Shown: positions 55,995 to 64,000 of the stretch, one piece after another
Layout of the letters: the number at the start of each line of letters is the position of its first letter
Numbering within the stretch: position 1 is the stretch's first letter
Assembly: GCA_951213105.1 (NCBI GenBank)
Contig: OX578138.1
Coordinates: 64,703,040-64,767,039 of the forward strand
DNA from: Amaurobius ferox
Lineage: Eukaryota; Arthropoda; Arachnida; Araneae; Amaurobiidae
Reading direction: 5' to 3'
DNA: 64,000 bases
The notes under the pieces: generated by a model
Told to the model about the DNA's origin: nothing
What the model saw: the letters and a program-made list of their open reading frames with translations, nothing else
The model's database searches: none
Made by a program: the position numbers and the translations under genes

Positions 55995-55998
55995 TTAA

Positions 55999-56333
55999 AA
56001 CGATGTCTATAGTTTGTGTATGTGTGAACCCGATATCTCAACAAATGAAGTGATTCGAATTAAATTTGGTATGTTATCACAGTTATGATACTGAAATTCT
56101 ATTGACTTTAATAAATGAGATCGAACATTCAAAGGTTACAATTATAGATTTTTTTTTCAAAAATTATAAATAAATTAGGGTTGTGTAAAAGAGTTATAAA
56201 TCAAAGTTATCAAAGTTTATTCAGCAGTCAATCCTGTAACACAAACAATAATTTTACACGCAATTTATCATAAGAAAAAGAATGGCATACATTTTACACC
56301 GCTTGCATGACTTTTTTCCGAGATATTGCCTTT
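55999..56333. other. No recognised feature
   Basis: AT-rich; 'ccgatatctcaacaaatgaagtgattcgaattaaatttgg' resembles the interior of family A. Confidence 0.35.
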
Positions 56334-57228
56334 TTACTTTCCTTATATACATAATGTATAAGGAAAGTATTGTGACAGGGTCGAAAATTCGAATTCGAGT
56401 TTTCGACGGGAGAGCACGTTTCAAGCATCCCTGATCACGAATCAAACATTTTTGAAGTGATGTCTGTGTGTGTGTCAGTGAGTCTGTGGAGACGAGAACT
56501 GACGAACGAATGGACCGTTTCGAACCAAATTTGGTACAAAAATCACAATTCGTAAACACTGGAAGCCTATTGTTTTTATACGTAATCGAATGTTCAGAAT
56601 CCCCCTAAATTTTCGAATAAAATTTTGAAAAAATCGTCAAAAAATCAAAACCGCTAATAAAGTTACGCAAATAGACATTTCTTATGTAATTTTTCATTAG
56701 AAAACGATTGACATAAATTTTAGAACGCTAACATGAACCTTTCTCGAGATATCGCCCATTTTTTAAAAAAATTATCAAAAAGTCATATAAAATGAAAAAA
56801 AAAATATTTCCTATTGAGGTTCACTTTTCATACGTAATACCATGCGATAAATTGGGTGACATCATTCTCGTGGATCTAGCTCGTTCCATTCATGAAAAAA
56901 GATACTTTGAGTAATTCTTTTGTATTTGAACGCCAATAGTCATTTATCTGCTGTAAGAACAACATATTTCTTCGTCCATAACGCTTGGCGAGACTTTAGC
57001 GGAATGTCGCCAACTTGGCGACTTTTTGAAATGTTGCCAAATTAACGAAAATCTCGCCAAATGGATAAAAATGACGCTAAATCAATGAAAATGACGACTA
57101 ATTGTCGAAAATTCAATATCTTGGAAGGAATATTAGTATCTACTATAAGAAAAACCTATTTTTTTTTACTATAAAAGTAGTAAATTCATTACAATATATA
57201 AGGAAAGTCATGTGTTGCCCACATCAGA
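56334..57228 (-). mobile_element. Family A repeat, reverse, near full length
   Basis: It runs from the 3' stem-loop (ACTTTCCTTATATACAT ... TGTATAAGGAAAGT) through TCGAAAATTCGAATTCGAG and a TGTG microsatellite. It then passes the 'gccaacttggcgactt...' block and ends GGAAAGTCATGTGTTGCCCA ... TCAGA at 57228. The closest relative in the window is the copy nested at 43.3-44.2 kb. Non-coding. Confidence 0.7.
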
Positions 57229-60200
57229 TTTTTTGTTATTAAATTTATCAACAAATTTAAGAATACTAGACGAACAATACTACTGGAAGAACGTCGAAAG
57301 CCAAAATCAAGATGCGGAATAAAGCAATAGATAGAAGTCATATGTTCCGAAAAGGAAAAGGACAAACATCTTCCGCTGAAATATTTAAAGACGGAAATTA
57401 GTCGCAGGAAACCTTTATTTAGACAAGTCTGCAACACAGTGAAATCATTTTAATAAATAATAAAGTTCAAGCTGATGTGAAGCAGAAAGGAAAACGATAG
57501 TAACATTGCATGTAATGCGAGAAATGTTGTGTTTAGTCTTCTAGCTCACGGGTTCAGGATCAGCCGGACCCATCGGCCTGGCCAGATCTGAGTTATTATC
57601 CAACATTTTTTCAGACTAGACTGGATTCGGGATTTAATTTTGAAAAAGTTTTAAAGGAATTTTAAAAGAGTACATGAAATTATTGTATTGATTTCAGTTA
57701 TGTAAAGATAATTGTTTTTAAAAACCCAAACCTTTATCTTAATTTTTTGTACAAAAATTTCACAAATTTATGTTTTTAACATATTTGAATAAAAATCATT
57801 TTGGGCCGGACCGGGGTGAGACTCAATGATCTTCGAGCCGGACCGGACGCAGGTTCTACATTGCAAATTTCTTTGGGTTTGGGCCTGGTTTGAGAACTGA
57901 TACCGTCGAACGTCACTTCATCCGATAGTGGCTATCGAGGGTACCAAGTCGGACCGGATGAAAGTCTGAAATTTTGTCCCGTTCAGATCTCTATAGCACA
58001 GCCAAGGATGGAATATGAGTCACATGCCAAAACAAACCCACCAATTTCGCATCCACTTAATATCTATGAATGCTCCCGCCTCCACCCCCTTTTTTTCTGA
58101 AATCCTAGCTACGCCTATGGTTTGTTGTCGTTCTACGGTTTGGGCGCAATCAAAAATGTATATACATATTGTGGAACAAACTAACTCCAATGTCTGTTCG
58201 CAATTTCGCAAATATCTTCATTTTCTCAACTGTATAGTAATTGACTACAGATATTCTTTAACACTTGTTTAATTCAGACACGAAATTCGATATATAGATT
58301 GTCCTTTGAGATAAAAAGAAAAAATCTAAAATTACAACATTTCGATTTTTAAGGGAGCAAATTCTTGCTTAAAATTTCGATCTCTTGACAAATCAGTAAA
58401 GCAAAAGCCAAGTATATTTTAAATTTGACACTTCAATCATTATTCTAAGGGTACTTTTGATTATTATACACATGAAATTCTATATACTCATCCTAAACTC
58501 ACGAAAGAAAAAGTCGAAAATTCCAATTTTTAAGAGTCCAAGTTTTCGTCGAAATTGCGATTCCGCTACAATTAAAAGGAAATACTTGAAGTTCATATCG
58601 AGTGCACCAAGAGTAGTTGACGATTTAAGGGTCTTCTTTAATATCGACATACTAATACTCTTTGGACATAATTATGATAAAAATGTGAATTGGTGTCTCC
58701 TAAATTTCAGCGACTGTGATCCAGAAGCCTTTCGATAAAGACAGTTCTGAAGACATTGCATTAAAGACTCTACAAAGACATCTAATATATATATAAAATT
58801 GTAAAAAGAGAATGGCAAGTTCTTGCTTGAAGTTATACAAAAAATATTATTCGTAAAAATATTGAGATAAACTGGTGTAACTTGTATTAAATGTCATAAG
58901 TTAAAACTATGGAGGAAAATTTAGTTCTAATATTTCGTCATAAAATTTGCACATTTATTTCATTAATGTAAAACTTCTTGCTGGACTGTGAACAAACAGA
59001 AAGTATTACTCATGAATGTAAAGAGAAAATATTACTTTTAATGGAATAATAATTAAAAAAGCTTGAACTGTATTATTATTGCGGTTCATTGGATTGCTAT
59101 TAGGTAAATTTTCCTAGTTTATGACGAAATAGATTGATTCCTATGCTTTACACCCATGATATTTGATGAATTTTGCGAGTCTCTCTTAATAATATCGCTA
59201 AGGAGGGAGGCCCTTTACGCAAACTAGAAGAACATGGTATTATTTTTAAGCAAGTTTGTTTTTGATGGGATTTGATTATCTACCCTAACTGCTAAAACAT
59301 GAGAATTATACAGGCATTTACTCCAAATTAGTGATAAGATGACCCAAAATGTTAGAAAAATTTCCTGTTGCCTCTCCAATGTCTCCAAGTACATTTTAAG
59401 TGAAAGCGTTTTTTAACATATATATCAATTTACAATTTAAAAATAAAAAAATTAACAGCAAAAACACGACACAAACCCGCTGTAGGAGTTTTACGCAACA
59501 GTATCTGCACAGGACATGATCGATGTGGATTATAATTAGATCGCCGCAAGAGCTGCAACTGAAACCACCCACCCCAGAAACCGTTTAGATTCATCCTGTC
59601 TTGATTATGACTGTTAACGTCATATCCCGAGTCTTCTGGGACGAAAAAAAAAATCAACTTATCACAGATGGCTTGTGCTAAGATAGGGAACAGTTTGACT
59701 TCTTTTCACCCTGTGCCCTACTGGTACAGTAAAAGGATGAGGTTTGATTTAAATATGTATATTAAACAACGACAAAAGTAAAATCGCCAAATATTTAATT
59801 TCAACCTTCTGCTCCACAACTCACACGTCCAGCAGATTACTTAAGAGATTTTTTATAGATGATTATGTAAAAGCTTTTGGAATATCTTCTAAATTTTGAA
59901 ATTGGTTAGTAAACTGACTATTGTATACAAGTAATTTGTGGCCAAGTAATTAACAGGGCAGGTTCAATATTTGAGCTGACAGTCAGCGATTAAACATTTC
60001 AAATCTTTTAAGCACATAACAGGACAATTCCACTTAGAAGTCTCATTTTTACCCTAAAATAAATGAGAAGAAATGCATGATTAGCTAGCTAAAAATTTAT
60101 ATTTTTATGATTTAATAAAAAATGTAATAAAATATCCATGTGTATAAGTAAAAAACTTTAGATTTCATATAACAATATCGAGGAATAAAAATACACTACA

Positions 60201-60811
60201 AATATAACTGACATCGTAAGAAATTGATTCTGTTACATTAGTTAAAGAAGCATGTTAAGTCAGTTACAAAAGATATTGCAATTTTTGAAATTATGGTTGA
60301 TAAATAAAATATAAATAGGTATGCCTTTAGTCTATTAGTTATTTAGTATTGTTTATAAGCAAAAAAACACCATTCTAGTTTTAACATTTTGATAGTATTT
60401 AACTTTTTACTGAATCAGCAATTACATCTTGTCCAATTGCATTAAGTGGGTTACATAATTTTAAAATGAAATTATAGAGGTATATTCATAGCAATAATTT
60501 TTTTTTTTTTTTAAGTTGCTATATCATAGCCATAGGTAATAAATATTTTAAAGGTAATATTTTATGGGTTATAAATTTTTTTATATTTTTCACTTTGTCA
60601 TTTTTAGTAAATGTTTCCTGGTATAAAGAAGCCACAAATCTTGTATTGATTGTTAAGTCAATTACAATGGAACTAACTAACATCAATACCGATTGTTCCA
60701 AAGCAAAATCTTTAGCGAAGATACAACTTTAAGCAGAATGGCGTTCTTTGGATGCATAATGGGCGTTGGAATGGCCTTCTTTGGATGCATGGTATTACTC
60801 CAGATCTTTAA
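57229..60811. other. Long region with no recognised gene
   Basis: AT-rich. At 57550-57990 there are several 'ggccggaccgg' / 'gccggaccgga' segments that look like part of an interspersed repeat with GC-rich motifs. Short frames (57189-57437, 58015-58272, 58457-58738, 59430-59657) have no recognisable domains. Confidence 0.4.
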
Positions 60812-61291
60812 TTCAGAGTGGTGCAAAAGTCGCAAAGGGAAAATATTGAAAATGTTCATAAATTGTTTTTTTAATTTAATTTTACTTTTCTTTCCAGATC
60901 TTTTAAAGTACACCTGGGAGTTTCATTATGGAAGGTTACAGAGTTATTCAGCGAACTTTGGTTAAAGTAGAGTTAACTCTCGTATTTCGACTCGAATGCT
61001 CTCAGCTGCTCAATGGTCCTCGGTTTGTTTACGTACATCTTCTTTTTAAGATATGCCCAAAGAAAATAATCAAATTCAGTGAGTGAGGGGGTCCGTCCAT
61101 TGAATTCCGAATTTCTGAAAATTAGCAGCCCGCCAAAAATCTATCTTGAAGACCTCCATAAAACTCTACAATTTTAGTTCGCTGAATAATACTGTAACTT
61201 TCCACAATAAATCCCCCAGGTGTACTTTTAAAAGATCTGTAAAGGAAAAAAATTAACTTAAATCCTTTCGCAATTTTTTCAGCACCCTGTA
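60812..61291 (-). mobile_element. Mariner-type foldback with transposase remnant
   Basis: Left end CAGAGTGGTGCAAAAGTCGC; right end, other strand, TACAGGGTGCTGAAAAAATT. The arms are long imperfect inverted repeats: 'cagatcttttaaagtacacctggga ... ttattcagcgaact' at about 60897-60956 mirrors 61170-61240. The centre encodes a short transposase tail on the minus strand (60973-61099). This is a deletion derivative with extended terminal repeats. Confidence 0.7.
60973..61099 (-). pseudogene. Mariner-like transposase C-terminal remnant
   Basis: About 41 residues on the minus strand: NGRTPSLTEFDYFLWAYLKKK, then MYVNKPRTIEQLRAF, ending in a stop at 60973. This matches the 'PRSPDLTPxDFFLWG(x)LK ... TIxxLR' block at the C-terminus of mariner/IS630-type transposases, with the DFFLW motif changed to DYFLW. 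The rest of the gene has been lost. Confidence 0.65.
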
Positions 61292-61478
61292 CTTGCGTAA
61301 TGCCATTCTACCCCAAAATTTCAAATGCAATACTACTGTATTACCAGGATAAAACAAAACGCGAAATGATAATAAAGAGCTGTTGTACACGTAAGTTTAA
61401 GAGAGGATCGGAAGGAGGAATATGGTGACTAGCAAAGAGTTTCCCCAAAGTTCCGTCATATTCAATTAAATATATATA

Positions 61479-62272
61479 GGGGAGGGTGAGGCACCTTGGG
61501 CCACCTTAAATTTAAAATTTGATTTGAGATTAAAATCTTATTTTATGTACCATCTGTATGACTCTCCTGTGTATTTGCTGCCGTGTTTTGAAAGCTCAAC
61601 TGCAATTAAGTAATAATTCATCCAACTTTTTTAGTTTTTATAACATTCAACTAATTTTTATGTAAATTTTGTAAATCGTAACAGTGGGATTAAAATTTAA
61701 TTTATTTAATAAATAAAAATACCAAAGAAAAAGGCATATGTTTTTTTCTTAAATTAGATGTAAAATGGCCATTGTCTTAAGCATAAAAGCTTTCAGGAAC
61801 AATCTGGCCAGTTAGGACACCTTGGGACATTTGATTGAATTGTTTTTTGCTATGATTTCTGTATGTATAATAATTTTAATTTGCTGTAGGCATTCAATTT
61901 AAGCCTGTGTTACCCAACAAGCCTCTAAATTTTTTATCTGTTAAAATATCAGATTTTTCACTGTAAGTTCAATACATATGCATTGAATAAAATTGCTTCT
62001 GCCTAAATTCAGAGTCTGTTGTGTCAGTTATTTAAATTGAGCAATATAACCAAAACAGAAAAGAAGACTTGATGGCACTGTCGACACTGGAAGGGTTCTG
62101 AAAAACAATATTTATTAATTAAGGCATTTGAAGTGGATTATATTTTGTTCCTATGCGGAAGTGTTTAATCTAATATAAATGAGGTAAGTGTTTGGTTAAG
62201 ATGGAATCATAAAAAATACATTTATAAAAATCAATAACTGAAAAGTGTCCCAAGGTGTCCCACTTCGTCTCG
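61479..62272. mobile_element. Unclassified element with imperfect TIRs
   Basis: GGGTGAGGCACCTTGGGCCA at 61484 is partly mirrored at the right end (62240-62272), which reads on the other strand GAAGTGGGACACCTTGGGAC. A third copy of the core, GGACACCTTGGGACA, lies inside at about 61816-61830. Total about 790 bp, no coding capacity. The TSD was not resolved and the superfamily is unknown. Confidence 0.5.
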
Positions 62273-62425
62273 TAAAAATGCAAACACATATTTCAATCAT
62301 TAGGATGTTTCAATATGAAAAATGTTAAGGCTTAAATATTATTATTATTAACCTTTTTCTCGTTGACAATCTAGGGCGAAGACAGTTGGAAACAAATCGA
62401 TAAAAACTTTTACACTTTGAATTCG

Positions 62426-62485
62426 CCCGGCCGTCCAAATGGTTGCTCAAGCCCTCAGGGCGAGCCGGACGGTCTGGGTCTTCAA
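62426..62485 (+). mobile_element. Solo 60-bp LINE 3'-end hairpin with 13-bp TSD
   Basis: CACTTTGAATTCG (62413-62425) and CACTCTGAATTCG (62486-62498) flank a 60-bp insert: CCCGGCCGTCC, a loop with GCCCTCAGGGCGAG, then GGACGGTCTGGG and TCTTCAA. Same terminal bases and TSD length as the 31013 insertion, in unrelated flanking DNA, so the two are independent insertions of the same miniature unit. Confidence 0.88.
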
Positions 62486-62498
62486 CACTCTGAATTCG

Positions 62499-64000
62499 TA
62501 TTTTCTTTCCTCATGTCTAAAAATGCCTTTCTTCAAACTCATAGGATAACAATAACCTTGAACTAAATTAGCAATGGTTGAAAAGATCTCCTAATGATAT
62601 AGCAAACATCCTAATAGCATCAGACCAAAATCGTTATGTAAAGGAAATACCAAACACAAGAGAAAATCTTCTCTAGAGATTGAGAATTTCGGACGAACTC
62701 CCTGAATCGATTGGTGTGAAACCAAGATTAAATGATTCAGCTGTCGAAAAAAAACTCTTTACATGGTAATACACCAAGCATATTATAATTTTTAGGAATA
62801 GGCGACAGATTTTTAGAGATAAAGTATTGCCAAACATTACAGATATCTTCATAGTTTTCTGAAGAAAATTATATTTAAAAGGTAAATTTTATCATTGCAC
62901 ATTTCTCTGCAATAAATAGTTAAACAGCAGAGCTCTTTTCAGAATTTTTAAGGTTGCACAGTTAAAACAATATCCTTAAGAAATTAAAAATAATAATAAT
63001 TTTTTGAAGTTCAAATTAATCAAATACCATTAAATGCCAACAATTTGATAACTAGTTTAGTTTCTGCAAAACATTTATGTATGTTTTTATTCTGGCAAAA
63101 AATTAATATTATGCTTCATATTTTACTTTTCAAGAAACAGTTCTCAATTTCAAAGAATAAAAATTCCACAGCTTATCGTAGCACGAAAATATGGTACAAA
63201 ACCTTAAAAAAATAATTCTATATAAAACAGAACCCAGCAAGTTTATTTTTAAAAGGGTTTATATAACAGTTTTCATTTGGATCAATTACCGAGAATTTCA
63301 AACATCAAAATACATTTCGCCTATCCTCAGTCCACCCGCAGTTTATCTCAATAAGGTTCTGCATTTCAAAAGCGAAATACCCCGCTAGACAAGCCGCAAT
63401 AAAAATAAAACTCACAGGCAGGCATCGCAGGGGCGTGGGAATCGCAGATTCATTAACGATGTATCTCCACTCGATACAGAACTCTGAGGGTGATAGCAGA
63501 CGATAAATAGATGGGCAATTAAGATACCGCGGTTTTAACGTAAAAGGTTCAGCAGGAAGAAAGTGATATGTTAATTAGTAGATCATAAATTACGGGAAGT
63601 ATTTTTTTAATGGCGAAGTTTGTGTACAATTATAACGGAAATATTAAGTATTTATATATGGGAAACATTAGTAACACAAACAGGTTCTGTATTAAAAAAA
63701 AATCAAATACTAAAATCTACAACATAAATTTATAAATAAAATTTTCCTGTGAAACTGTACCCATGGACCAAATTCTAAAATTATTTGCAATAAAAATGAA
63801 GGTGAGGAATTTAAAATTACTATTAAATTAAAAAGGAAATTCAGTAATTAAAACCTTTTTTAATAATTTACACTTCTAGCATAAAATGTAAAGACAACAT
63901 TTTACAGTTTAGGTTCATTTGTATACCAAATACTACAATTATGTTAATCATCGTTTAAAATACAAGCGTTAAATGGATTATTCTCTTATATTTTCAACCT
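62499..64000. other. No recognised feature
   Basis: AT-rich DNA to the window end. The frame at 63191-63388 has no recognisable domain. Confidence 0.45.

Noticed and set aside
55716..56012. Similar open frames on both strands suggesting a conserved peptide
   Set aside because: The similarity comes from the palindromic MITE.

Overview
AT-rich eukaryotic DNA, almost certainly from an arthropod nuclear genome. A chelicerate such as a spider is my best guess, from the mix of Naiad-type and classical Penelope-like elements, RNase H-bearing LINEs, Tc1/mariner, hAT and (GTCT)n-carrying repeats; this is an inference, not a proof. I find no convincing host protein-coding gene. The window is a densely nested transposon landscape, with long AT-rich stretches in which I recognise nothing.

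Layout. 1.6-3.2 kb: two head-to-tail copies of repeat family A, the second carrying a tRNA-derived SINE. 3.4-4.5 kb: tandem array of truncated SINE units. 5.3-6.4 kb: fragments of families A and B. 6.6-7.3 kb: hAT-like MITE. 8.65-10.87 kb: decayed Naiad-type Penelope-like retroelement. 12.2-17.0 kb: three family B copies, two of them in a tail-to-tail inverted pair. 20.29-21.67 kb: Tc1 element (DD34E pseudogene). 21.74-22.85 kb: 14-unit, 79-bp minisatellite. 23.56-23.95 kb: a composite 5S rRNA + tRNA SINE with perfect 12-bp target-site duplications (TSDs). 27.79-29.73 kb: 5'-truncated but fully open RNase H-type LINE with 16-bp TSDs. 30.5-31.6 kb: classical Penelope-like pseudogene interrupted by a roughly 60-bp hairpin. 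32.4-38.4 kb: an old repeat entered by a Jockey-type LINE and then by a 3.5-kb hAT element. 40.8-41.9 kb: foldback element with an 864-bp deleted hAT in its centre. 42.7-44.6 kb: family B with family A nested inside. 46-48.2 kb: family B, family A and a Tc1-like relic. 53.3-57.2 kb: two more family A copies and a piggyBac-type palindromic MITE. 60.8-62.5 kb: mariner-type foldback, an unclassified TIR element and a second solo roughly 60-bp hairpin.

How the parts work together. The strongest story is one retrotransposition system. The LINE at 27.79-29.73 kb ends in a stem-loop just before its 3' terminus. The same stem-loop forms the tail of the tRNA SINE family and of the composite 5S-SINE, and also occurs alone as roughly 60-bp insertions with 13-bp TSDs (31.0 and 62.4 kb). 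A divergent copy at 38.8 kb keeps the stem with compensatory base changes. This suggests that the hairpin is the RNA structure used by the LINE reverse transcriptase and that almost nothing else is needed for mobility. The 5S-headed copy has lost the tRNA box B, as though a 5S promoter had replaced the tRNA promoter.

Families A and B have 5' hairpins, subterminal inverted repeats, a GTCT-type microsatellite, a 3' stem-loop and no TSD at the one insertion I could resolve. That architecture resembles DINE-1/HINE (Helentron-related) non-autonomous elements.
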